Assembly (NCBI GenBank): GCA_013076295.1
Contig: RQOL01000024.1
Span: 3,177,158 to 3,241,157 of the forward strand
Reading direction: 5' to 3'
Source of the DNA: Sanderia malayensis
Taxonomy: Eukaryota; Cnidaria; Scyphozoa; Semaeostomeae; Pelagiidae
Length of the DNA: 64,000 nucleotides
This document shows positions 45,645-58,453 of this stretch, one piece after another. The position numbers were made by a program, and so were the translations under genes. The notes below the pieces were generated by a model. The model was not told the origin of the DNA and ran no database searches. It was given only the letters and a program-made list of their open reading frames with translations. The stretch's first letter is position 1. Every line of letters starts with the position of its first letter.

Positions 45645-48600
45645 ATGGCGGCTTTAGTTGACTACGATAGCGGCAGTGGAAGCGATAATGATGTTTCAAC
45701 GCAAGCCGAGGAGGAAGAAAATTTGCACTTGAAGGAATCAGTAAAGCCTATTCATGATATGAAGAAAGCTTTGATGATTAAAAGTAATCCTGATGTTGTC
45801 ACCAAGGTAGAAAATAATCGGATATGATTTAGGCTCTTCTCTTAACACCTTACCTTACTCAGTTGTTTTAGGCAATGATTTTGCTATGATACTACCACAT
45901 GATACTGACCTGGACACTTTATTTCTTATATCAATGAATCGTAGTTTGAGCACGACAAGAAATATATCATCGATCCAGTGACAAAGCAGCTGAGTTACAA
46001 TCCAAAGTATGAAGAACTTTTCACTCCTGTGGTAAAACAACTTTTGAATTATTATCATTGATATTTGTCTAAACGTGATCATAAAACATAAATTTATTTT
46101 GTGAAGTGTGGTATAGGTGGTACAATATTGTATTTGTCTGCTTTAACAGGTTGGTCCAGAAAACCCTTTCAAAACAAGGCAACAGAAAGCCAACAAGAAT
46201 ATGTTATCAGGTGAAATAATAATTTTGGAAACGCAGATTCTAGATATTTTTTATATTTATACAATATTAATTCTCCATAGAAAAGCTGTTTTACTGATAT
46301 ATCTGAACTGATTTCCATAGGTTTTGTGGAGGAAGCTCATGTCAGTGACTTTCAGTTCGACAATCAACGAAAAACATTTCACAGCTATGGCTATGCCCTC
46401 GATCCAAGTGAGGAGAACATAATTAGTGAAAAGTAAGCCACTGGTCATAATTACCATAACTATCAGAATTATCATAATCATCATATTTATCATATTTATC
46501 ATAATTATCATAATTTTCACAGTTATCATAATTGCCACAGTTATCATAATTCTCATAATTACCATAGTTTATTACTATGTATCTTTTATTGATATTTCAT
46601 ATTTATCTGTATTATTCTCAAGGATCATAGGTGACCAAGATAAAGCCACAGCTACCAAAGGTCTGTCAATTTGTTTACTTGATTTTCTCATAGAAAATCA
46701 AGTAAACAAAAATAATAATCAAGTAAACAGTTTCGGTATTTTCAACACTGAAACTTGATTGATGAAAGATTAAGACCTTTGTTGGCCTTCATTTTACAGG
46801 TATTACTGTGTTTGAAGACACAAAACCTAGACCAGGAGACAAAAGAGTGAGAGAAGAAGCTGGTGATCCATCAGACATAGAAGCATATAAAGGTTTGCTT
46901 TCTTTGCTCTGGATATACCACAAAATCTTCTCACCTTTTATCATTTTTATAGTCGCAGCAGTTAATGTTACATCTCCTTTGTTTTGTCAGGTCCCTGGGC
47001 CAAGTTTGTCGATGAGGAAACCACAGCCAAGCCATCCGAGGTTATTTGAGGCATTCTTTTTACCTTGAGAGAGATGTGATGGGACAAGAATGTTGATTGT
47101 TAAAGATGAAAATGGACAAAAACAGTAATTGTTTTGGCATGTTTATTGTTTTAGGAACAGCAAGCCATTCTCGAGCAGTACGAAAGTGCAAAGCAAAAGA
47201 AAGGAAAGCAAGAAGAAGAACGGATTGAAGAGAAATCAAAATTACACAGTAAATTTCCTTGTCTTAACAATGCATCTTTTTCCAACTCCTATCAGCCATG
47301 CATAGATAACTGCTACAATCTAATAACTACTGCTTGTTGTTTTCGCAGTTCAAGATGCATATGATTATCAAGGAAGATCGTTCCTTCACATACCTCAAGA
47401 TCTTGGCGTCGATCTGGTTGCCGAAGATCCTCCTGACAAATGCTTTCTACCTAAAAAGCGAATTCACACTTGGTAATAAATTGCAATTCGAACACTATCA
47501 AATGCACTATGCTTTCATAAGAAATAGTCAGATACGTTGGCGATCAGAATCAGGGAGGGTTCAGACTCATCTCATTTGTTTTCCACAGGACTGGTCACTC
47601 AAAAGGAGTTTCGGCTATTCGCTTGTTCCCAAAATCTGGTCATTTACTACTATCTTGCAGTATGGATTCGAAAATAAAGGTTAGTTGTAAGCTTTCTTGC
47701 ATTAAATGTACAGAATATAAATTTGTAATAAGCAAAGTATCTATTCTTAAATTGTTGGAGAATTCCAGAGTCTGAAAACAAATTTCTTCTAGATTTGGGA
47801 AGTGTACAATAAAAGAAGATGCATTCGGACGTACCATGGTAAGACCTATCGATAAAAATCAATCCATACCCTTTTTCCAACGCGTTATCTACTTTAGTTG
47901 CTTTTATGAATAATGTCTTCAAGTATTTCTGACTCTCGTGAAAGATGGAAGCTTGCATTATATCTTAAGCTGGCATCAAATATCCTTGTAATCTGTGAAT
48001 CTACAAGAACCTCGTTTGAAAATGCCACAGTTTCTTCGCTTGATACATTGGTTCTGTTGCAGGTCACACGAAAGCGGTGCGAGATATTTGCTACAGCAAC
48101 GATGGAACAAAGTTCCTGAGCTGTGGTTACGACAGATGGATCAAGCTATGGGACACTGAAACTGGTACAGTTGCAATAAAATTTACCTGTCTCTTGAAAG
48201 TATTCATCAATCTCTCTTATGCCCACCCATCTCTGCTGGCATGCTAATGTTTCTATGTGTGCATTACCAAGTGCTGCAATTTCATACTGAGTTGCTAAAT
48301 CTGAAATAAAATTTACGACGTTCATTACTATTTTTAAGGTGACTGCCTTGGGAAGTTCAGTAATAATAAAGTACCCTATTGTGTAAAATTCAACCCAGAT
48401 GAGGTGAGTTTCCACGACAGAGTAATCAAACTCGCCGTGACTGCTGTTCTTATTACTTCCTTTTCATTCTTTCGTTATTCTTTCGTTGTTTGTTTTGTTC
48501 AGGATAAACAACATTTATTTATCGCTGGAATGGCTGATAAAAAGATGATAACAGTAAGCAACTCACCACTTCTCTTTCACTTGTATTCTCTTTCTTTTCT

Positions 48601-50763
48601 TTTACTTTTTGGTCCCTTTCTCTCCTCTCTTCTCTTCTTACGTTCTTTGGACCCCTTTTCTCCTACTCATCTCTAATTCTGTCTCTCATCTCTTTCTTCA
48701 TTCTGTCTCCCCTTTCTTTCTTCCTTTCATTCTTCCTCTCCTTTGTTCATCTATTCTCTCTCTCCTTTCTTTCTTCATTCTTTCTCTCTTTTGTTCCTCC
48801 ATTCTTTCTCTCCTTTATTCTTCCATTCTCTCTCTCCTTTCTTTCTTCATTCTTTCTCTCTTTTGTTCCTCCATTCTTTCTCTCCTTTATTCTTCTATTC
48901 TCTCTCTCCTTTCTTTCTTCATTCTTTCTCTCTTTTGTTCCTCCATTCTTTCTCTCCTTTATTCTTCCATTCTCTCTCTCCTTTCTTTCTTCATTCTTTC
49001 TCTCTTTTGTTCCTCCATTCTTTCTCTCCTTTATTCTTCCATTCTCTCTCTCCTTTCTTTCTTCATTCTTTCTCTCCTTTGTTCTTCCATTCTTTTTCTC
49101 TGTTGTTCTTCCATTCTTTTTGTCCTGTTCTGTTATACCTGAACAACAGTCGAAATATCTGCACTTTATTTTGCCAGTGGGACACAAGGGAGAACGAGAT
49201 CGTTCAAGAATACGACAGACATTTGGGAGCAGTGAACACGATCACATTCGTCGACCAAAACAAGAGACTCGTAACAACATCCGATGACAAGAGTATTCGA
49301 ATCTGGGAATGGTAAACTATTCACAATATTCCACAGTTGAATATTACTCAATTCAACTCAATTCAATTCATCATCATTACCGTGGTAATAATAATCATCA
49401 TGATGAATTTAATTTTGATAGGGACATTCCGGTTGACACGAAGTACATAGCCGATCCTGGCATGCATTCTATGCCTTCTACAACTCTGTCTCCAAACCGT
49501 TAGTATTCACCAGATATCTCCCTAACAATACCCCCTTGTTTACATCTGTTTCTTCAGTATGAAGCATAATCAAATCTCATTCTTGACGGGGGTAGCTAAC
49601 GATTGAATATACTGTGTCTCTTGCTATGGGGATATCTTTAATGTGTCTTTTCTAATTTCTGCAGAGAAATGGTTGGCCTGCCAGTCGATGGACAACCAAA
49701 TCGTTATCTACAGCGTCTTGAATAAATTTCGGCAAAATAAAAAGAAAATTTTTAAAGGACACATGGTAAAAGCTTTGCATTCTTCCTCTGTTAATTTCCT
49801 CCTCGATTAGTTGCCCGGGCGCCTATTAATTGCAGCATTTTTTTGGCGGGGGGGGGGGGCTTAATCGAGGTAATATGATATGCATGTGTAACTGTGTACT
49901 GCACTCTGCAAGCAAGATATACCTCGCATATATCCTCATAATATGTGGCCTTAATCGTTTCGAAAGGGGGCTTATTAGAGAGGAGGGCTTATTAGAGAGG
50001 GGGCTTTACGGTATTAAATCCTACCTTTGATGCAGTGCCTAATTAATGCTCATCTTGTTTCGATTTTAGAACGCAGGATATGCATGCCAAGTAAATTTCT
50101 CTCCGGACATGAGGTACGTACTTCCAAATCTCACTGCTTCAATGTGGCCAACTCAACCTCTGTAATGTTAAGACAACATTGTCATAGCTTACACTGACTA
50201 CTATCTATCAAAATGTCTTCTAAAAAATTCGAAACTTCTGATAATAAATGTAATGAATCATTTTGTGACGATTGTTCTACTGAAGGGATAAAGGAGTACT
50301 TACACTATTTTTCCCTTTTTATCGTAGCTATTTGATTTCTGGTGACGCAGATGGAAAATTGAACATTTGGGATTGGAAGAGCACAAAATTATACTGGTAA
50401 TGAAAGTACCTTGTTCCTTCGAGAGAATAACCATCTTTTGAAACCATTGGCTGCAGATTAAGGTTCTTCAATGCCTTTATTTGACGCTCTGTCATCATTT
50501 ACATGGGACGCTCTGGACTTTTGGGACACACGGGGCTTTTGTGACATTTGGGACTCTTGGGACACGGCGAGGCTCTGCCAATCACGTGTATTTCCAATTC
50601 CATGTTGATGAGTACCAATGATCTCTCTATGCATTCTTTTGTGTGTCTTTGTAGCAAGTTCAAGGCTCACGACGAAGTCTGTATTGGTTGCGAGTGGCTA
50701 CCACATGAAACGTCGAAGATCGTCACGTGCGGATGGGATGGCCTGATCAAACTATGGGACTGA
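45645..50763 (+). CDS. CDC40: Pre-mRNA-processing factor 17 (CDC40 / PRP17)
   Basis: A WD40 protein of the catalytic spliceosome, acting at the second splicing step. Twenty exons: 45645-45806, 45945-46031, 46150-46210, 46321-46432, 46623-46660, 46800-46892, 46991-47040, 47155-47248, 47349-47472, 47589-47679, 47793-47838, 48063-48164, 48339-48403, 48503-48553, 49178-49311, 49422-49498, 49665-49765, 50070-50113, 50328-50396 and 50655-50763. They total 569 residues (human 579), all in phase. N-terminal part: [20 protein letters not shown] and [10 protein letters not shown]. The middle has [13 protein letters not shown]. The C-terminal half is a seven-bladed WD40 propeller, e.g. [39 protein letters not shown] and final [11 protein letters not shown]. 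Several very small exons (38-50 bp) occur. Confidence 0.97.
46440..46570. repeat. atcataattatcat-rich simple repeat
   Basis: Imperfect repeats of attatcataa in a CDC40 intron. The minus-strand frame with [10 protein letters not shown] is a translation artefact of this. Confidence 0.8.
48590..49125. repeat. Pyrimidine-only minisatellite, unit 72 bp, in CDC40 intron
   Basis: Repeats of tctctcctttctttcttcat plus tctctcttttgttcctccat and tctctcctttattcttccat subunits (about 24 bp each, 72 bp per higher unit, about five units). The + strand is nearly free of purines for over 500 bases. Apparent ORFs rich in FHSFSLLF are artefacts. Confidence 0.9.
49805..50020. repeat. gcttattagagaggg family element in CDC40 intron
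   Basis: The left end reads cctcgattagttgcccgggc; poly-G follows at about 49846, and the right end reads cttattagagagggggcttt then acggta. It belongs to the same family as the element at 61371-62234. Confidence 0.6.
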
Positions 50764-51338
50764 GCAGTGAAACATGGACTGTTGCAACTCCACCACGGAT
50801 CATTTGTGATTCTCAACTTACCACCAGTGCAATAACACGGACCAACTGGTCCGTGTTTTAGCACATGAGATTTAGCATTGTTTGCCAGCATCAAATGAAA
50901 AACTCCCCTGGATTTTTTACAATTTTTTTTATTTAACACACTATATGGATTCTAAAAACTCTCTAGAACACTTTGATTTAAACTTTGCATCTGTGGAAAT
51001 GTTCTCCTGTTAAAAGGTCAAGACAATTTGCTCAATATTCTCTCACCGTGCAGTAGCAATATCAAACTTAAAATGGCCAACATCAAATTAAATGTTCCTC
51101 ACGCAACTGCTTTTATATACTATTTATTCCTCAATACAGCACAATCACAATACAACGAACCCTATTTTAGATAATTGGCTTTCTAGCATAAAGATTTAAG
51201 TACCTCTCCCATCGATCTGTTTAATAACAGAATCAGCACTCTGTTTACAGCCTTTAAAAGTAGCAAAGAAATTCCTTCTATTCTTGCGTTCGTTCCTTTC
51301 AGGGGCACTATGCCGTGATTCCTTGAATAATCCCTTTC

Positions 51339-54300
51339 CTAGAAGGTTTGTTCAACTAAAAACCCTTTACAGCGTCCCTCATCTTGTATAAGCGGTTGTT
51401 CTAACGCTTCTTTTTTGTACTTCTTCGCTTTGGCCTTTTTATCCGCGAGGTAAACGCGCTGCGGAACGTTGTACTGCCGTCTACCATCGCAGTCAGCGCG
51501 CGGTGACATGGAAACGAGACGATTATTTGAATTTGACGCGCGTCGCCGCTTGTTTAACGCGCGGAGATTCTTGACAGATAAATAAATAATCACTGACCCG
51601 GTGTAGACGATAGTGACGGCTATCACGATTATGGTTGCCGTTGTTTGAATTGATGATGATTGCATCGCTTGAAAACCAGAGATCATTGTCAGGCAGGTGA
51701 GGAGGAAGGATTCGCCTTTATTCGCGTATTTACTCTCGTACGGCAGCGCCAAAGTGTGGCTCAGACACGTTGCAACGGACGTAAGGAACAACAGGGCCTG
51801 CAAATGAGGATAAATACTATGAAATGCACAGTCAATGCTATATATACCTCGGAAATGCTTCATGTATGCCACACGTTTGATGGCTAATAACTTAATATCT
51901 TGATAGATCAAACAAAGTTTATGTATTTCGGGGTATTTAACGTATCAAGATAAAGCTTCAGAAATCTTAGGCCATTGATCTTAATTGACAGAATAAAGGA
52001 AAGGTTTAATTCAGTCTGCCCGACAATTTGTTTACATTAAACAGCATCCCCTCGTATTTATTGAAGCTCAATGTATTCAAGAAGCTACGGGAGTTACACT
52101 GATACCTTTCTGAGATCCAGATAAGGAATGAAAATGAAAACAACAGCAAATATGAGTCTTCGAAACAGGTCCACAGCACACCACCAGCGATATTTCGGCC
52201 TGCGAAATCGAATTTAAGACATAGTTAGTTATGTAGGATGATGTTATACACGTTTTTTTTTATAAGAAACCTGGCTCAAGGCCTAGTAGTAAAAGTTTCT
52301 TAATTTTTAGCCACATTTTAGTTCTAAAAGTTTCTTAAAAGTTTCTTAATTTAATGAAAAGAGTTGCAGTGAAAACGAAGAAAAAACGTGGATGTAGCAA
52401 AATATTAGTATATTAAAACAAAGAAAAATCGTCAATGCGAAAAATCGTCATGTGGAGTCGACAATGTTATGCTTGGCACATAAAACACACTTACTGTAGT
52501 TGATATTTGTTGAATCCGTAAAGGAAAAACGTGTTTCCGAAATTTCTAATGTTTCTTAAATATTTCCTTGTAGTTCTAAAAGTTTCTTAAATTTTTGGGT
52601 GTCTAGATCTAGGTTTCTTATAAACCGGTTTCTTATAAAAAAAAACGTGCACAGCAATTTGGGACAAGCTTGGTTACTTAATAGAAACATTTATTTTGAC
52701 ATATAAATATTTCTGAGCATGTATAATGCAGCTGAGGACAATTACTTCGGTCCGCAAACAAAGTAATGATGATAATACTTACTTGTATCCCTGTGCTATG
52801 ATGTCACTGATGTGTGGTGGGACTTGAACATAACCATTAATGATTAAAACGATTAAAATTGGCAATGGAAGAACAATGAAAATGAGGATCAAAGCTGAAG
52901 GGATGAACAATGCCAAATGCTTGTCTCTGAAGCATTTCTGAGACCCATCAAAGAAGAAGATCAGCTCGTCTGTAAAAGGAAGATGATGAAGAAGTGATGA
53001 GAAATTGCTTCGGTTTACTTAAACTAACCTGTTCTTTAAGCAGGGCCATTATTGATAACAATACTTGTAGTAGTATTGACAAGGTTTACCCTGCATAAAT
53101 ATTTATATTATTATTATTATTATCAACTCTGGGTGGTAAACAATTGTTGTTGACAAAATATTACTTCGCTCGTTGATAAACAACGTGTGACTTTATGACA
53201 ACAAGGAGTAAAATGCGATTATTGTCTTTAATTGGGGTAAAAGAGAAGATAAGTCAAATTAAAACAAAAGAACATCAACAAGTTGTGAGAATTCGTGGGA
53301 AAGAATGAGCTTGCGAAAAAGTGTAAAGAGAGGAAAAAGGGTAGAGAAGGGAGGTTAGAGGGGTAAAGTAAGAAGGGGCATCTAAAGAGAAGCAGAGTGC
53401 AGTAAAGTGTGCGTAAAATGGGTTCAATGAGCTGTGGGGCAGAAGGGTAGCCACAATAAATAAAGGAATAGAGCAATAGAAAAAAGATACACAGATCAGA
53501 GAGAAGCAATAGTAGATATAGTAGAATAACATACAGTTAAAGAAACTAGAAAGGAGAAGCAATATGTAGAAAAGAAGGGGTTCATGGAATAGGAAGGAGT
53601 ATTTGAAAAGTAGAGCAGGAATAGGATATTGAATGAGCAGTGTCATATAAAAATATTAGCTACATTAAGTAGAGAAGATAAACAACAAAGTCAGCAAGCT
53701 GGTATATTTCAAAGGGCATTTAGCACAGAGCAACATGGGGGCTATTTGCAAAAACTAGGAAGGAGAAGTTCATGCCTGTGAACAAAAAAGATAAACAATG
53801 ACGTCAGCGAGTTACTTACCGTCCAATTTAAAACAGGCCAAGGAGAGGAGTGTCGTTTCGGACAAAAACTTGTAGATCATTGTGATGAGGATCCAAAACG
53901 CACCGAAGGGCGAATCTCTGCGAAACGTCAATACCCGACGTTTGCTGAGCACGTAAACAGTGACTAGAATAAGTGTTGCCGATAGCGGGATAGCATAGGA
54001 CACAAGAACAGCATTAATAAGATCCAATCCGTCGAACAGACACATCTCAACAGGCATAGAACCCACAGCGACAGAGTTGAGTATTGTCGAAAACTGCACG
54101 GCTAAATTCTTCGCCGAACTGTTGCCGTTGAACAGGTAAGGCAACATTTGCGTGTAGAAGAAAATACCCTTAAGGAAGTCGGAAAAATGCGGATTGAAGT
54201 ATATGACGGCGACGCAGAGGCCTAAGACGACGATTAGAACCGCGACCAGTGTAAAAATCGACAAAGCTTGATTTCTGCAGTCTATACAAGAGTATGAAGG

Positions 54301-57300
54301 TAAGGAGATGCTTTTGCCATGTTTACATGTGCCGCACAGTGGCCCGCGTCTGTCTGTGTGGCATTGCGCGTTCGGGTCTGTCGTGAGGAATTGGCAATTG
54401 ACTTCGTTCGCTTCGTGACGACACGTGCAATAGTCCCGCGGGCAAATGAATGTGATCAGCTTGGTGGGATCGTGCTGCGATCTGTTCGCCCAGTAACCAG
54501 TTGCAATGTTAATTACGTCACCATTGCACCTGAAAATGAGGCAATAAACATGGCATTACAAAGGGCTACAAAGACGAAAAAACTCAAAGACCAGAGAAAC
54601 CATGGGTACCGCCCACCAATATTCAGAAACCTAACTAAAATTGGCATCCTTTTCCCCTCGAAAACGATGCAAGAGCTGCCCTCCAGCCGAACTTTGAAAT
54701 GCTTCGTTCAGAATATTACGCATGTCTCAGTAAGTCCCATGACAAATATACAAAAACTGATGATAAAGATATAGTTTGATATTATTTCAAAGTAAGATAT
54801 AGTCTTATTAACAGCAATGTAAAAAAATTTTCAAAAAAATGTGTAGCATGCTTATAAGCACCTTCAAATCTGCTTCAGTAAAAAAATTGATATGTCATTT
54901 TTTGTTGCCTGAGCCTTTCAATACATGGTATCACATTTGCAAGCATAAACAGTTCTATAAAATCATCAGAATCAACTTACCATTTTACATGCTTGTTTTC
55001 GTCACAAACGCATTTCGAAAGCTCGCTGCTGTACTTATAACCAAGTTTGCAAATTTCTCCATGCACGATGATACTGACTCGGGCTCCAAATACTGATTGC
55101 TTTGCAACGATATTGACCTAAAAGAACAAAAGTATATTGTTGGTGGTGGTAATGGTAAACACAATAGTGGCACATTACTGGCAATAAGTTGTAAGTTAAT
55201 TGTAAGTTGTCAACAGGTAATAAGTTAACAGTACTAATTGGCTTCTTAGACCTTATGGGGCATTGAAGTACAATAGGGGACAGAAGTCCTTGGTACACTT
55301 GTGAAATTATAAAAAAAATGACTATCAATCCGCAAATGTCTTTATGTGTAGGTTTTATTGCATTTACAGCAAAAAACCAACAAAAATGTTTCGAGTTAAC
55401 GAATCTTCGAGTCATTCAGGGTTAACCAAGCAAACGCACACAAATTAATCATGCTACATATACACTGTATGCAACAGTATCAAGCGGCATAACTAGAAAT
55501 GGCAGGAGAGACATACCTCTCTGAAAGGCGAATAATCACTTTCTATCATGTTCTTGTACGAAAAGTTGGCCGAGGTTTTGAATGAAAAAGACGAGTTCCT
55601 GTGCCTCGACACGTAGATGAGCGGATTTTCAACGCGAAAGTCCAGGCCAGTCGATGGTGTCTGATTCTTGATGAAATTTGACAGGACAGCAAGGCTGTTC
55701 GATTCTTGGCTGTACTCGTCTTTGGCTGTTATGTTTAGGCTTATGACGTCACCGGGCTGGGCGGCCACCTAAAATAAGATGGTCGTATAAACCTCAGAGT
55801 AAAGATGATCAAAGTCACAGTTGGTGACGTGCAGTAGGTACGTAACAAATCTGACAACATCGGAGAGATACCGTAAGTCCTCGATTAAGCCCCCACCATC
55901 GAATAAGCCCTCCCCCTGCAATAAGCCCTCACCCTAAAATATTTTTTGCGAAATTAGCCCCGGGGGCTTAATCGAGGACTTACGTAGCTAGATTCGCTAA
56001 ATAACTTACCACTTTCGTTCCGTTGTATTCAAAGCGATAAACATCAGTGGCGATGTCGAGAACTTTGCTGATCGTTCTCATTTCACCGACCGGCCTGTCC
56101 CCGATGTAATTATTCGAGTATTTGAACCGGTGGCTCCATCGAAAGGCCTTGTCGTAATCAAAGGGGGAGTCCTCAGTCCAGATGCATTGTCTCACCGATG
56201 TGGCGTAAATCGCTGCACCCTTCACTGTGGCACCATTCTCAATGAACTGCACAGACACCTAGACGAGAAAAATCATACGGCTTGCAATCAGAGTTTACAA
56301 ACTTCAGAGGTTGAATTGCCGCAACCAACTACCATGCGGATCTTAAGGGAAACTGTGCAGGGATAAAAAGAACTGCGCAGTCCTCTGTAATGTTTAAACA
56401 CATGCTAGAATTGCCTTAGCCAACTAAAATAGAGAGGGAATGGAGGATAAATTATACCCGAGCCTCAGTCTAATAGGGGCCTTGAAAATTTTAGCAATTT
56501 TCCAATATTTGTCTACTTTTGTCAAGAGCGTCATCGCACTATGATTTTTTGATAATCTGATCTCTCTCACATAGCAAAATAAAGGCCAGTTAAGAACAAT
56601 TTAAGAGCAACTTCAGGCTGTTAAAATGTTGGAACTTCTTTGGAACATAAGAAAAACATATATACAGTGAAATCCCGGCAACTCGAACCTTCAAGAGACC
56701 AATGAAAATGGTTCGAGTTATCGTGGTTAGAAAGTACCAGCAAAACTGAACACAAATTGGTTCGAGTTCGAGTTAACGGGATTTTACTGTAGCTACTTAC
56801 ATTCCATTTCGAAGCAGGAACTTGAAAAGCGTCATATTGGATGAAGCAAAGCGGGTTGTACGAGTAGACTTCGTTGTCAACCATATTTGATTCATAGAAC
56901 AGCGCTCCGCCATTCACCCAAGCGAAGTTTTTGTGAAACAGCACGCTGGCCCCAGCGGTCAACAGCAACGTACTTCCGTCCGTCAGAGAGATTGCGCCGC
57001 CGTTCAAACTCGCGACGTTGCGGTAAAACGTCACATTACCGTCAACTTTCACGCATGCGTGGACAAGATACAACGCACTGTTTATTGAGTTGTCGGCAAA
57101 CAAAACCGCACCGCTGAGCGACAAATCAATACCGGACGATCTTAACGCTCCGGTGTAGTAAAATGAGGAGTTCTCCATGTAGTATCTGTTGGCAAGAAAT
57201 TTGACGTTTTCAAAATGCACCGCATTGCTCTCTTTAAATTTGTATCTCGGTGAATTGCTACTGATACCCAAAGCACCGTCCAAGCCCGCGCGGTTTTCTT

Positions 57301-58453
57301 CGAACGTGGTATTGAAAAACCGCACTGGAATCTGCCCGGCTCGTTCGTAGTTACTCTGGAAGACTATTTTTCCCGCTCCTCCGGACTTGATTGCAGAATT
57401 TCTGCGGAATATTACGTTCTGAAACCTGATATTGTTATTCGAGGATTTGTCGAACGTCTTCAACTCAAATGCCCCACCGGACCTGAAAGCTTTATTGTCA
57501 ACAAACATACTATTATCAACAAGGAAGGAGTTATTGCAAGAATTATCAGCAACAGACAAAAACATGGCGCCACCGAACACAGCTGTGTTGTTGCTGAATT
57601 CGCATGAATCAACTTGAAACGTATTTCCATTGCTGTGGTTCCAGTAAACAACAGTTAAAGCACTGCCGTAGAATTTCGTGTTGTTGAATGGGTTGAAAGG
57701 ACTTGATAAATTCGCAATTTCATTTTGATCCAAACACGATGTGTTGTTCACAAACTGGGAGCTTTTTACCGCAACTGGTAAATTTTCGAGCCGGTGGAAC
57801 ACGAAAGCAAACGCTCCGCCGAGCCAAAAGTTCTCCCAATTACAGCTACCGTGGTTCCGTTCAAATCTGCACGCGTCTAACGTTACAACGGAGTCGACGG
57901 CATATAGCCCCGCGTCGTTGTCAGTGAAGTGGCATTTTCGTATCACAACACTGCTCGTGCAAAATATTCTCAAAGCAGAAAATCCTCGAAAACCAGTAAA
58001 TATCAAATTCTCAACCAAAACATTCCACCTCGTCCAACAATTGTGGGTGGTAGAATCTTTCGAACAATCAAAATTTAAATTCTTAACTTTAGTCTCACCT
58101 GCGGTCGGAGTGACCTTCACAAGTTCGCCAATCTTGGCCGATCCCGATGAAAGCTTGAAACTGTCTAGGCCATTTCCTTCGCTCTGCGAGCCATAAAAAT
58201 TTACTGCACTGTCTAATTTATATTCCCCTCCTTGCAGCAATAAGTTGAGGTGTTTAACTGAATTATTTTTCGCAGCTTTATTAAAAGCATACTGCAATGT
58301 TCTGCAAGGTAATTGAGTAGTTTCACAGCCTTCATTGTCGTTTCCGCTTTGATTATCAATGTAAATATTCAGTCCATGAGTGCTGCCATTTAGGACGGAC
58401 ACAAGAAGTAATTCTGCAATGTACAAGAGGTAGATACAACGTGTATGAACCAT
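51339..58453 (-). CDS. Large beta-helix, Cys-rich, multi-TM membrane protein (unnamed)
   Basis: Exons 5' to 3': 58453-56801, 56258-56010, 55768-55517, 55117-54981, 54529-53820, 52969-52783, 52199-52106 and 51797-51339. They total 1246 residues, all in phase. An N-terminal signal peptide (MVHTRCIYLLYIAELLLVSV) is followed by about 600 residues of right-handed beta-helix character, with spaced N/D-rich rungs such as FSNNTAVFGGAMFL, FVDNKAFRSGGAFEL and FRRNSAIKSGGAGKI. Next comes a Cys-rich module with RRGPLCGTCKHGKS and SCIDC, then about eight hydrophobic segments from IFTLVAVLIVVLGLCVAVIY to TATIIVIAVTIVYTGSVII, and a basic cytoplasmic tail. Likely a cell-surface protein with an adhesin-like ectodomain. 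Function unknown; not a GPCR I recognise. Its 3' end faces that of CDC40. Confidence 0.85.
52249..52650. repeat. Inverted-repeat element of about 400 bp (cgttttttttataagaaacc ends)
   Basis: The left end reads cgttttttttataagaaacc and the right end ggtttcttataaaaaaaaac. The interior holds repeated aagtttcttaa motifs. Lies in an intron of the beta-helix gene. Non-coding. Confidence 0.7.
53222..53640. other. Purine-rich intronic stretch
   Basis: An aggag/gaaag-rich + strand inside an intron of the beta-helix gene. Minus-strand open frames here are rich in Phe, Leu and Ser from polypyrimidine translation and resemble nothing known. Confidence 0.6.
55872..55985. repeat. Inverted-repeat element, ccgtaagtcctcgattaagc ends
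   Basis: The left end ccgtaagtcctcgattaagc and right end gcttaatcgaggacttacg are perfect inverted repeats of about 19 bases. The interior has repeated aataagccctccccc. Same family as 61371-62234. Lies in an intron of the beta-helix gene. Confidence 0.8.
56664..56792. repeat. Pogo/Tigger-like MITE (acagtgaaatcccg ends)
   Basis: The left end reads acagtgaaatcccggcaactc and the right end gagttaacgggattttactgt, inverted. It lies in the intron between exons 1 and 2 of the beta-helix gene. Confidence 0.65.

Noticed and set aside
48609..49315. Long open frames rich in Phe, Leu and Ser (e.g. repeated FHSFSLLF)
   Set aside because: Translation of the pyrimidine minisatellite in a CDC40 intron; the exon at 49178 uses only the last part in a defined splice frame.
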